Made by a program: the position numbers and the translations under genes. Of a stretch of DNA of 12,624 bases, positions 1-6,811 are shown one piece after another. How positions within the stretch are numbered: position 1 is the first letter of the stretch; each line of letters starts with the position of its first letter. A model generated the notes under the pieces. It was not told the DNA's origin. It did no database searches and saw only the letters and a program-made list of their open reading frames with translations. The stretch covers positions 1 to 12,624 of the forward strand of contig CAJUHC010000033.1 in the NCBI GenBank assembly GCA_910586345.1. The letters are read 5' to 3'. This stretch comes from an uncultured Christensenella sp. (GTDB lineage Bacteria; Bacillota; Clostridia; Christensenellales; Borkfalkiaceae).

Positions 1-1
1 G

Positions 2-229
2 ATTAACACTATTAGAAGCCTGAACGGTACGCATACGGCAGCTATACTCAATCAGATATATAACGTCGCTACTTTCTTGGGTAATATCGCGTTAATCGTC
101 GCTATCGCAATTCCTGCGTGGCAGTTCGTGAAATACAAGGGCACCGGCTGGAAAGTGGTTTTTTGGATTGCTCTTATAGGCTTTGCTCTCGGTGCCGTTC
201 TCGGTTTGGTTGGCGCTTTTATTTGGTAA
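2..229 (+). CDS. C-terminal part of an unrecognised two-helix membrane protein
   Basis: The window opens inside a reading frame (codons from base 2) that ends at TAA 227-229, giving about 75 residues. I do not recognise the family. Two hydrophobic stretches are visible: roughly residues 22-45 (VATFLGNIALIVAIAIPAWQ and on) and 52-75 (VVFWIALIGFALGAVLGLVG and on). They are joined by a short polar loop with Lys and Gly (KYKGTGWK). The protein therefore ends as a membrane hairpin, with the last helix running to the final Trp. The start is outside the window, since no ATG occurs in frame here; the whole protein could be only slightly longer than what is seen. A terminator follows at once, so this is the last gene of its transcript and is not co-transcribed by design with the DUF512 gene. 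That it is coding is likely from the open frame and coherent hydrophobicity; its function is unknown. Confidence 0.6.
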   Translation: MNTIRSLNGTHTAAILNQIYNVATFLGNIALIVAIAIPAWQFVKYKGTGWKVVFWIALIGFALGAVLGLVGAFIW

Positions 230-247
230 ATTACGGTTGAATTAAAA

Positions 248-274
248 TCCCCGATTTCTTCGGGGACTTTTTTT
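248..274 (+). terminator. Rho-independent terminator
   Basis: A 7-bp stem (TCCCCGA 248-254 with TCGGGGA 260-266) closes a 5-nt loop and is followed by C and seven T residues (268-274). It lies 18 nt after the stop of the membrane-protein gene and just ahead of the next promoter, so it separates the two transcripts. Confidence 0.9.
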
Positions 275-275
275 C

Positions 276-304
276 TTTACAAATCCGATGAGATATTTTA
301 TAAT
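276..304 (+). promoter_or_regulatory. Sigma-A-type promoter for the DUF512-der-plsY unit
   Basis: TTTACA (276-281) and a perfect TATAAT (299-304) are separated by exactly 17 nt. The expected transcription start, 6-7 nt after the -10, is base 311 or 312, which coincides with the A of the ATG at 311. This promoter is therefore predicted to make a leaderless or nearly leaderless mRNA. Confidence 0.8.
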
Positions 305-310
305 AGAGTT

Positions 311-1591
311 ATGCTTGAAATAATTTCCGCTCGCGGCGGGCTTGCTAAAAAATATAAACTGAAAAAAGGCGTTAAAATTCTCAGCTTTGACAACGAAGAA
401 GCAGAGGACGCTCTCGATTATATTTTTTACGACGGCAAATCCGAGTTTTCTATGCGTGTGCAGGATAAGGACGGAAGCGAACGCGAGTTTAATATAAGTA
501 AAAACGAGTGCGAAAGCTTAAATCTCACGTTTAATGACAGCGGAAAAATCCGTACTTGCCATAATAATTGCATATTTTGTTTTGTGGACCAGATGGGCAA
601 GGGTATGCGCGAAAGTCTTTATGTGAAAGACGACGATTATACTATGAGTTTTATATGCGGAAATTTCGTTACTTTGACTAATGTGAGCGATAAGGAGATA
701 GACAGGATAATCAGGCTCCATCTGTCGCCGCTTTACGTATCCGTTCATACAATGGACGAAAAACTCAGGTGCGAGCTGATGGGCAACCGCTTTGCGGGGA
801 AAATTGCTTCCCAGTTGAAAAGGCTTGCCGAGGCGAAAATTACGGTGCATTGTCAGGCGGTAATAGTTCCCGGAAAAAACGACGGAAAAAATCTCGAATA
901 TACAGCGAGAAAACTTTTCGAAATGTACCCATACGCCGCCGACCTTGCAATCGTGCCCACGGGGCTTACTAAGTTCAGGGACGGGTTGCCTTACATATCC
1001 GATATAACCGCCGAGAGCGCGAAAGAAATTCTCGATATCTGCGACAGGCTGAACGCCGAATTCGGAGTAAATTTTTTACTGCCCGCAGACGAATATTTTA
1101 TAAGAAGCGGAAGAGATTTTAAACCCGTTGAATTTTACGGCGATTTTTCGCAGATAGAAAACGGAATAGGTATGACGAGCAAATTTATTTCCGAAGCGAG
1201 CGAAAGCATCTATAAAACAGTTCTGAAAAAGAGAAAAAGAGTGGCGGTAATTACGGGAGTCAGCGCATTTGCGGCTATTGAAAAACTTTGTAAAATTGCA
1301 AACTCGTCCGCAGAAAATCTCGAATCTTTCGCGTTGCCTGTTGAAAACGAGTTTTTCGGCAGAACGGTCACCTGTACGGGACTGCTTACTGGCGGGGATA
1401 TTGCTTCCGCGCTTGAAAAAATTTACGGTAAATTCGACTGCGCCGTTATTCCTTCCAATACTCTGAGGGAATTCGAGGACGTGTTTTTGGACGATATGAC
1501 CGTTAAACAGCTTAAACGCAGGTTAAAAGGCAAAAAAATAATAATAAACAGAAGTTCGGAGAGCTTTTTCACAAGCTTAATTAAGGGTTAA
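311..1591 (+). CDS. DUF512 family radical-SAM protein
   Basis: This 426-residue protein matches the DUF512 (PDZ-like plus radical SAM) family found in Clostridia and some other bacteria; the reaction it catalyses is not known to me. Residues about 1-70 form the PDZ-like N-terminal part. The radical-SAM cluster motif CHNNCIFC follows, with Cys83, Cys87 and Cys90 expected to bind a 4Fe-4S cluster. The family signature continues as FVDQMGKGMRESLYVKDDDY and on to GNFVTLTN at about 117-124. The DUF512 domain fills the C-terminal half. Length is normal for the family. The first residues align with the expected family start, so I keep ATG 311, although no usable SD precedes it: AGAG at 305-308 is only 2 nt away. 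The gene heads a unit with der (3-nt gap). A role in ribosome or envelope maintenance is only suggested by these neighbours. Confidence 0.9.
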   Translation: MLEIISARGGLAKKYKLKKGVKILSFDNEEAEDALDYIFYDGKSEFSMRVQDKDGSEREFNISKNECESLNLTFNDSGKIRTCHNNCIFCFVDQMGKGMRESLYVKDDDYTMSFICGNFVTLTNVSDKEIDRIIRLHLSPLYVSVHTMDEKLRCELMGNRFAGKIASQLKRLAEAKITVHCQAVIVPGKNDGKNLEYTARKLFEMYPYAADLAIVPTGLTKFRDGLPYISDITAESAKEILDICDRLNAEFGVNFLLPADEYFIRSGRDFKPVEFYGDFSQIENGIGMTSKFISEASESIYKTVLKKRKRVAVITGVSAFAAIEKLCKIANSSAENLESFALPVENEFFGRTVTCTGLLTGGDIASALEKIYGKFDCAVIPSNTLREFEDVFLDDMTVKQLKRRLKGKKIIINRSSESFFTSLIKG

Positions 1592-1594
1592 ATT

Positions 1595-2905
1595 ATGGCA
1601 AATCCGTTAATTGCAATAGTCGGCAGACCTAACGTGGGCAAAAGCACGTTTTTCAATAAGGTCGCGGGCAGAAAAATTTCTATAACCGAGGACCGCCCCG
1701 GAGTGACGCGCGACAGACTTTACGCCGATTCCGAGTGGAGAGGCAAAGCCTTTTCAATGGTCGATACGGGCGGGATAGAGCTCCGCTCGGAAGATACGAT
1801 GTGGAAAGAAATAAAGAAACAGGCTGAAGTCGCAATCGATACGGCGCAGGTGATACTGTTTTTCGTTGACGGGAGAGAGGGGCTTACAACATCCGATTAC
1901 GATGTTTCCGATATGCTCCGTCGTTCGAAAAAGCCTGTTATTCTCGTCGTAAATAAAATTGACGAATATGCTGAGGAAAAGGTTTTCGAGTTTTATTCTT
2001 TGGGGCTCGGCGAGCCTTATCCTGTTTCTGCGGAACACGGCACGGGAATAGGCGACGTTCTCGACGAGGCTGTAAGCTGGTTCGAAAAGGTGGAAGCCGA
2101 GGACGACGACAGTATTAAAATCGCCGTCGTGGGCAAGCCTAACGCGGGAAAGAGCAGCCTTGTGAATAAACTCCTCGGTTTCGAGAGGTCTATAGTTACG
2201 AATATAGCCGGAACAACGCGCGACGCAATAGATACTAAATTTTCTTACGAAGGCAAAGATTATACGATAATAGATACGGCAGGCATAAGAAAAAAGAGTA
2301 AAGTCGAAGACGACGTGGAGTATTATTCGGTTATGCGCGCGTTCGACGCGGTGCGCCGAGCGGACGTATGTCTTTTGGTCGTCGACAGTGCGGACGGCTT
2401 GACGGAACAGGATACTAAAATCATAGGTTACGTTCACGAACAGGGAAAACCTTCCGTAATCGTAATGAATAAGTGGGACCTCATTGAAAAGGATACCAAT
2501 ACGATAAATAAGTTTGAAAATAAACTCAAAGAAGATTTGAAGTTTATGGACTACTTCAAATCGATTTATATTTCCGCTAAGACGGGTCAGCGTACCGAAA
2601 AGATTCTTTCGCTCGTAAATTCTGTTTACGAACATTCGCGTTTCAGGGTCGCGACGGGTATACTTAACGATATAATTTCCGATGCGGTTCGCGCAAACGA
2701 ACCTCCGTCGTATAACGGAAGACGGCTTAAAGTATACTATTCGTCGCAAGTCGCCGTAGCTCCGCCGACTTTCGTTCTGTTTGTAAACAGTACGGATTTA
2801 CTGCATTTTTCGTACGAAAGATTTCTCGAAAATACTTTAAGGAAATCTTTTGATTTTTCAGGTACGCCGATTAAAATTTTAACGAGGGAAAAGAAGAACG
2901 ACTGA
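1595..2905 (+). CDS. der: Ribosome biogenesis GTPase Der (EngA)
   Basis: Der is a cytoplasmic GTPase with two tandem G domains that acts in maturation of the 50S ribosomal subunit. Here G domain 1 has the P-loop GRPNVGKS (10-17), DTGG (57-60) and NKID (120-123). G domain 2 has GKPNAGKS (180-187), DTAG (227-230), NKWD (292-295) and SAK (327-329). The C-terminal KH-like RNA-binding domain follows from about 350 to 436. All nucleotide-binding motifs are intact and the 436-residue length is typical. The start ATG 1595 is preceded by AAGGG (1583-1587) with 7 nt spacing, within the end of the DUF512 gene. plsY follows after a single base, so the three genes look like one operon. Identification is secure. 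Confidence 0.98.
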   Translation: MANPLIAIVGRPNVGKSTFFNKVAGRKISITEDRPGVTRDRLYADSEWRGKAFSMVDTGGIELRSEDTMWKEIKKQAEVAIDTAQVILFFVDGREGLTTSDYDVSDMLRRSKKPVILVVNKIDEYAEEKVFEFYSLGLGEPYPVSAEHGTGIGDVLDEAVSWFEKVEAEDDDSIKIAVVGKPNAGKSSLVNKLLGFERSIVTNIAGTTRDAIDTKFSYEGKDYTIIDTAGIRKKSKVEDDVEYYSVMRAFDAVRRADVCLLVVDSADGLTEQDTKIIGYVHEQGKPSVIVMNKWDLIEKDTNTINKFENKLKEDLKFMDYFKSIYISAKTGQRTEKILSLVNSVYEHSRFRVATGILNDIISDAVRANEPPSYNGRRLKVYYSSQVAVAPPTFVLFVNSTDLLHFSYERFLENTLRKSFDFSGTPIKILTREKKND

Positions 2906-2906
2906 T

Positions 2907-3626
2907 ATGAAAGAGTTTTATATTTCCGACGGCTGGTATTGGTTTTTGATTGCGGCTATCGTCTGTTATTTTATAGGCTGTTTCAATTTCGCCGTACTTA
3001 TTTCGCATTTCAAGAAAAAAGATATAAGGGAAATAGGCAGCGGTAATCCCGGTACTATGAATATGACGCGTACTTTCGGAATGAAAATAGGCGTATTGAA
3101 TTTCTTTTGCGACGTTATAAAGGGCGGAGTTCCTGCGCTTGCGGGGTATTTTATATTTAAAGATTATGTCTTTGCCGGCACGGAGGTGCTTGTTTCTGAT
3201 TTTGCGCGTTACTTTTTCGGCGTATTCGTTATAATAGGCCATATTTTTCCCGTTACGCTCAAATTTAAGGGCGGCAAGGGCATAGCCTCGACTCTCGGTA
3301 TGTTTGTGTTCGCGCTTTCCTGCGAAAAATGGTGGTATTTCCCCGTACTTGTTGTTTTCCATTTCGCAATTTTATTTTATATCGCAGTTACCGAATGGGG
3401 TTCTATGGGCTCGTTGCTCGGCGTTTCTTTGCTTACAATCTGGCAGACTGCGTTGATTATATCAAGATATTCGTCAAATCTTTTAAACGGTTGGATAATT
3501 TCGATATTCTGTATTCTCGCGTTCGTCAACGTTCTTACCTGGACTGCTCACCGTAAAAACATATTCAGACTTCTTGCGGGCGAGGAGCATCACACTTCGG
3601 TTATAAAACGTAAAAAAATCAGATAA
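2907..3626 (+). CDS. plsY: Glycerol-3-phosphate acyltransferase PlsY
   Basis: PlsY is an integral membrane enzyme that transfers an acyl group from acyl-phosphate to glycerol-3-phosphate, making lysophosphatidic acid for phospholipid synthesis. The three family motifs are present: a glycine-rich loop SGNPGTMNMTR (45-55), GH then FKGGKG (111-125) and HRKNIFRLLAGEE (215-227). Several hydrophobic helices are visible, for example about 11-33, 64-84, 100-118, 146-162 and 196-213. Motif 1 reads GTMN where most PlsY proteins have GATN. At 239 residues it is longer than the usual roughly 200; the extra length lies in the loops and the basic C-terminal tail. It begins 1 nt after the der stop with only a weak SD (AGAAG about 2892-2896), suggesting translational coupling. 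No terminator follows it directly; read-through would meet the T-box attenuator. Confidence 0.95.
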   Translation: MKEFYISDGWYWFLIAAIVCYFIGCFNFAVLISHFKKKDIREIGSGNPGTMNMTRTFGMKIGVLNFFCDVIKGGVPALAGYFIFKDYVFAGTEVLVSDFARYFFGVFVIIGHIFPVTLKFKGGKGIASTLGMFVFALSCEKWWYFPVLVVFHFAILFYIAVTEWGSMGSLLGVSLLTIWQTALIISRYSSNLLNGWIISIFCILAFVNVLTWTAHRKNIFRLLAGEEHHTSVIKRKKIR

Positions 3627-3630
3627 ACTG

Positions 3631-3659
3631 TTGACAAATTAAAAATTAAGTATTAAAAT
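3631..3659 (+). promoter_or_regulatory. Promoter for the thrS T-box transcript
   Basis: TTGACA (3631-3636) and TAAAAT (3654-3659) are spaced by 17 nt, 4 nt after the plsY stop. The expected start near 3666 lies just upstream of T-box Stem I. Confidence 0.85.
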
Positions 3660-3665
3660 GAAATC

Positions 3666-3867
3666 GTTCGAATAAAAGACAAGTACCGCCGAGAGGCTTT
3701 CAGAGAGCGCGGAGTAGCTGTGAACCGCGTAGCAGGCAGGAGAACGGGAAACCACTTTGTAAATTTCGGACTTTTAAAAGAGGTCTTTAAATTTAAAGAC
3801 AATTAAGGTGGAACCGCGCATATAAAAATTTGCGTCCTTAAACGAATTGCGTTTAAGGACTTTTTTT
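3666..3867 (+). ncRNA. T-box riboswitch sensing tRNA-Thr
   Basis: This leader binds uncharged tRNA-Thr and lets transcription continue into thrS when threonyl-tRNA is scarce. Stem I closes by pairing ACAAGT (3679-3684) with ACTTTGT (3754-3760, one bulge). AGTA (3682-3685) supplies the specifier-loop motif, AGAGAG is at 3702-3707, and the distal helix is CGCGG/CCGCG (3708-3712 with 3725-3729). The codon directly above the closing stem is ACC (3751-3753) in the context GAA-ACC-A, matching threonine. Stem III is a palindrome at 3783-3800. The T-box sequence AAGGTGGAACCGCG (3805-3818) is almost canonical. The antiterminator pairs TTAAGG (3803-3808) with CCTTAA (3836-3841) and CGC with GCG. This excludes the terminator helix at 3834-3860. 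Confidence 0.96.
3834..3867 (+). terminator. T-box attenuator terminator
   Basis: A perfect 11-bp stem (GTCCTTAAACG 3834-3844 with CGTTTAAGGAC 3850-3860), a 5-nt loop and seven T residues (3861-3867). Its 5' arm shares CCTTAA with the antiterminator, so the two structures are mutually exclusive. Confidence 0.95.
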
Positions 3868-3892
3868 GTTTGTGCGGTAAGGAGAAATTATT

Positions 3893-5845
3893 ATGAATAT
3901 TTTACTTAAAAACGGTTCAATTCAGCTTGACGAGGGAGCGAGCTGTGCCGACGCGGCTTTGAAAATAAGCGAAAGTTTATCTCGTTCCGCGGTTGCGGCG
4001 AAGATAAACGGCAAACTTTGCGATTTGTCTTGCGGACTTTCGGACGGGGACAATCTCGAAATCGTCACTTTAAAAGATAAAGAAGGGCTTGATGTGTACC
4101 GTCATACTTGCGCGCACGTGCTTGCTCAGGCGGTAAAGAATATTTATCCTACCTGCAATCTTGCGATAGGACCTGTAATCGATAACGGTTTTTATTACGA
4201 TATTGATTTCAAGACCCCTATTACGCAGGAAGATTTTGTGAAAATCGAAAGCGAAATGCTTAAAATCATTAAGACGAATACTCCCATAGAAAGGTTCGAA
4301 CTTCCGCGCGCGGAAGCTTTGAAGCTTATGAAGAAGTATAAGGAAAAATATAAGATAGAGCTTATTAACGACTTGCCGGCGGATTCGGTGATTTCTTTCT
4401 ATAAACAGGGTACGTTTACAGACTTGTGCCGCGGTCCTCATTTGCCCTCTACGGGGAAAATCAAAGCCTTTAAGCTCACTTCGCTTACAGGCGCTTATTG
4501 GCGCGGAAACGAGAAAAACAAAATGCTAACGAGAATTTACGGTACTGCGTTTGAAAAGAAAAGTCAGCTCGAAGAGTATCTTGCCGCGGCCGAAGAAGCT
4601 AAAAAGCGCGACCACAATAAACTCGGACGCGACCTCGGCATATTTATGACCTCCGACGTCGTCGGGCAGGGCTTGCCTATTTTAATGCCGAAAGGAGCTA
4701 AAATTTTACAGATTTTAACGCGTTTCGTAGAAGACGAAGAAGCTAAGCGCGGGTTTATGATAACTAAAACCCCAAATATGGCAAAATCCGATTTATACAA
4801 AATCTCGGGGCATTGGGTGCATTACCGCGACAAAATGTTCATTTTGGGTGAAATAGACGGGCAAGGAGAATCTTTAAAAGGCGAGGAGATTATGGCTCTG
4901 CGCCCGATGACCTGTCCGTTCCAGTATCAGATTTTCAAGAACGGTCTGAAATCGTACAGGGATTTACCTTGCAGGTATTCGGAAACCGCGACGGAATTCA
5001 GAAAGGAAGCGTCCGGCGAAATGCACGGGCTTATAAGAGTCAGGCAATTTACTCTTTCCGACGGTCATATAATTTGTACGAAAGAACAGATTGAAGACGA
5101 ATTCAAACGCTGTCTCGATTTATCCTATTATATTCTCGATGCGCTCGGAATGAGGGACGACGTTACTTTCCGTTTCTCGAAAAGAGGTAAATCGAAATCG
5201 GATAAGTATATCGACAACGACGAAGCCTGGAATAATATCGAGGCGATGATGAAATTTATTCTCGACGATATAGGAATTAACTATGTCGAAGCAGACGACG
5301 AGGCGGCTTTCTACGGGCCTAAACTCGATATTCAGATTAAAAACGTTCACGGAAAGGAAGATACGTTAATTACTATTCAGATTGATTTCGCCGCCGGCGA
5401 GAGTTTTGAAATGCAGTATATCGACGTGGACGGCACGAAACAGTTCCCTTACGTTATCCACAGAAGTTCGATAGGCTGTTACGAGAGAACTCTTGCGTTT
5501 CTGATAGAAAAATATGCCGGCGCTTTCCCTCTTTGGATGTGTCCCGTGCAGGTTAAAATTCTACCTATTACCGATAGAACGCTCGGCTACGCCAAGCAGG
5601 TTGCTGAAAAACTTACGCTCGAAGGTATCAGGTGCGAGGTCGACACGCGCAATGAAAAGATAGGCTATAAAATACGAGAAGCAAAACTCGAAAAAACGCC
5701 GTATGTTTTGGTTGTGGGCGATAAGGAAGCCGAAGACGGTTCGGTAAACGTAAATAAACGCGGCGTTGAAGAAAAGTATACGGTTTCGGCGGACGAATTT
5801 ATCGCAAAAGTAGTTGAAGAAAATTCAAAGAAGATAATTTTTTAA
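3893..5845 (+). CDS. thrS: Threonyl-tRNA synthetase
   Basis: ThrRS charges tRNA-Thr with threonine in the cytoplasm. The 650 residues show the bacterial order. A TGS domain spans about 1-60. The editing (SAD) domain has HTCAH (71-75) and the Cys/His pair in TDLCRGPH (176-183), so misacylated Ser-tRNA hydrolysis should be intact. The class II catalytic core spans about 245-540 and the anticodon-binding domain about 550-645. The zinc ligands are predicted as Cys341, His392 and His523. Motif 2 reads RPMTCPFQ rather than the textbook RPMNCPGH, and motif 3 reads GCYER rather than GSxER; I take these as lineage variants, since the metal ligands are kept. The start is supported by AAGGAG (3879-3884) 8 nt before the ATG. 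Expression is controlled by the T-box upstream. The infC operon follows under its own promoter. Confidence 0.98.
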   Translation: MNILLKNGSIQLDEGASCADAALKISESLSRSAVAAKINGKLCDLSCGLSDGDNLEIVTLKDKEGLDVYRHTCAHVLAQAVKNIYPTCNLAIGPVIDNGFYYDIDFKTPITQEDFVKIESEMLKIIKTNTPIERFELPRAEALKLMKKYKEKYKIELINDLPADSVISFYKQGTFTDLCRGPHLPSTGKIKAFKLTSLTGAYWRGNEKNKMLTRIYGTAFEKKSQLEEYLAAAEEAKKRDHNKLGRDLGIFMTSDVVGQGLPILMPKGAKILQILTRFVEDEEAKRGFMITKTPNMAKSDLYKISGHWVHYRDKMFILGEIDGQGESLKGEEIMALRPMTCPFQYQIFKNGLKSYRDLPCRYSETATEFRKEASGEMHGLIRVRQFTLSDGHIICTKEQIEDEFKRCLDLSYYILDALGMRDDVTFRFSKRGKSKSDKYIDNDEAWNNIEAMMKFILDDIGINYVEADDEAAFYGPKLDIQIKNVHGKEDTLITIQIDFAAGESFEMQYIDVDGTKQFPYVIHRSSIGCYERTLAFLIEKYAGAFPLWMCPVQVKILPITDRTLGYAKQVAEKLTLEGIRCEVDTRNEKIGYKIREAKLEKTPYVLVVGDKEAEDGSVNVNKRGVEEKYTVSADEFIAKVVEENSKKIIF

Positions 5846-5863
5846 TTAAACGGCGAAAAACGT

Positions 5864-5892
5864 TTGACAAATAATCTATACCGATGTAATAT
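5864..5892 (+). promoter_or_regulatory. Promoter for the infC-rpmI-rplT operon
   Basis: TTGACA (5864-5869) and TAATAT (5887-5892) are 17 nt apart, 18 nt after the thrS stop. No clear terminator lies between thrS and this promoter, so some thrS transcripts may run on into the leader. The start is expected near 5899. Confidence 0.82.
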
Positions 5893-5898
5893 ATTATC

Positions 5899-6013
5899 GT
5901 TAAGCAAAGGCAACCCCTTTCGCCTTACGGAAATTTCGTACGGCAGATAATGATTTTACGGACATTTATGTTCTTGAATTGTTTCGGGTTGCTTTACGCA
6001 ACCCGATTTTTTT
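5899..6013 (+). ncRNA. Probable ribosomal protein L20 leader
   Basis: The roughly 115-nt leader between the operon promoter and infC is structured and ends in an intrinsic terminator, as in the L20-autoregulated leaders of Gram-positive infC-rpmI-rplT operons. Visible helices are AAGGC/GCCTT (starting near 5907, closing near 5923), TACG/CGTA closing at about 5938-5941, and a small GGACA/TGTTC hairpin around 5960-5974. In the known system free L20 binds a leader that mimics its 23S rRNA site and favours the terminator. That mechanism is inferred here from gene order, position and the attenuator, not from a covariance-model match. Confidence 0.72.
5984..6013 (+). terminator. Attenuator terminator in the infC leader
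   Basis: Stem TCGGGTTGC (5984-5992) pairs with GCAACCCGA (5998-6006), 9 bp, around a 5-nt loop, followed by seven T residues (6007-6013). It sits between the promoter and the infC start, so it must be an attenuator rather than an operon end. Confidence 0.92.
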
Positions 6014-6035
6014 CGGGAAAATTATTGAGAGGTAT

Positions 6036-6554
6036 ATGATTATAAAGGACTTATATTCCGTCAACGAATCTATCCGCGATAGAGAAGTCAGAGTTATCGG
6101 CAGCGAAGGCGAAATGTTAGGCGTAATGTCGAGCCGCGATGCTCAGCACCTTGCCGACGACGCAGGTTTGGATTTGGTTAAAATTTCCCCGAATGCAAAT
6201 CCGCCCGTGTGTAAAATTATGGATTATTCCAAATTCAAATACGAGCAGGCTAAAAGGGACAAGGAAAACCGCAAGAACCAGACTGTAATCGAAGTAAAAG
6301 AAATAAGACTTTCGATGACTATCGACGTGGGTGATATCGCCGTCAAAACCAAACAGTGCCTTAAATTTTTGGAAGCAGGAAACAAGGTTAAAGTTTCCAT
6401 AAGAATGAAAGGACGTGAAAACGCGCGTTCTTATCAGGGCGTAAAGGTTATGCAGGACTTTTTCGAAGGGTTGGAAGGTAAAGCGGTACAGGATAAAAAA
6501 CCCGCGACCGAGGGCAGACATATCACGATGATGCTTTCGCCCGTAAAAGCTTAA
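6036..6554 (+). CDS. infC: Translation initiation factor IF-3
   Basis: IF-3 binds the 30S subunit and checks the initiator tRNA and start codon. From ATG 6036 the protein is 172 residues. The N-domain has the signature VNESIRDREVRVIG (9-22) and the DLVKISPNANPPVCKIMDY region (46-63); a basic linker follows at about 70-88, then the C-domain with SIRMKGRE (121-128) and EGRHITMMLSP (159-169). An upstream in-frame TTG exists at 5979 but that frame runs through the attenuator, so it cannot be the start. AGAGG (6028-6032) lies only 3 nt from ATG 6036, yet 6 nt from the next codon, ATT 6039. IF-3 genes often use AUU starts for autoregulation, so the true start may be 6039. rpmI follows after 39 nt. 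Confidence 0.96.
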   Translation: MIIKDLYSVNESIRDREVRVIGSEGEMLGVMSSRDAQHLADDAGLDLVKISPNANPPVCKIMDYSKFKYEQAKRDKENRKNQTVIEVKEIRLSMTIDVGDIAVKTKQCLKFLEAGNKVKVSIRMKGRENARSYQGVKVMQDFFEGLEGKAVQDKKPATEGRHITMMLSPVKA

Positions 6555-6593
6555 CACTAAATTCAAGAAAATTTTCATTTGGAGGATAAAAAT

Positions 6594-6794
6594 ATGCCTA
6601 AGCAGAAGTCGCACAGCGGCACTAAAAAGCGTTTCTGGCTCACTTCGACCGGTAAGGTTAAAAGACCTCACGGAGGAAAGAACCATAAAGCTGAAACCAA
6701 AACCAGAAAGAGAAAGAGAAATTTGCGTCAGAACACGCTTGTTTCGTCTACACAGGAATCAAACGTAAAAGCTATGATTCCTTATAAAGGTTAA
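6594..6794 (+). CDS. rpmI: 50S ribosomal protein L35
   Basis: L35 is a small basic protein of the large ribosomal subunit. The product is 66 residues, the family's usual size, beginning MPKQKSHSGTKKRF, with the family's KRKRNLR segment near 43-49 and ending in PYKG. It is rich in Lys and Arg throughout. The start ATG 6594 has a strong SD, GGAGG at 6581-6585, 8 nt upstream. An upstream in-frame TTG at 6579 overlaps the SD and is rejected. It sits between infC and rplT, the standard order, and L20 control of the operon would include it. Confidence 0.97.
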   Translation: MPKQKSHSGTKKRFWLTSTGKVKRPHGGKNHKAETKTRKRKRNLRQNTLVSSTQESNVKAMIPYKG

Positions 6795-6811
6795 GAGGAG
6801 GACATAGAATA

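Noticed and set aside
1754..2749. Long open frame on the minus strand opposite der
   Set aside because: It is a shadow of der, whose two G domains are intact on the + strand; the translated protein has no recognisable domain and no promoter or SD was seen.
3744..3746. ACG as the T-box specifier codon
   Set aside because: ACC at 3751-3753 sits directly above the Stem I closing helix in the expected GAA-NNN-A context; ACG is displaced by 7 nt.
5846..5863. AAACG/CGTTT inverted repeat after thrS as a terminator
   Set aside because: The stem is only 5 bp, it overlaps the -35 region and no T-run follows.
5979..6035. Upstream TTG start adding 19 residues to IF-3
   Set aside because: The extension reads through the attenuator hairpin and T-tract, and the added residues do not match IF-3.
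6579..6593. TTG start adding 5 residues to L35
   Set aside because: The codon overlaps the GGAGG ribosome-binding site, and L35 proteins start MPK.
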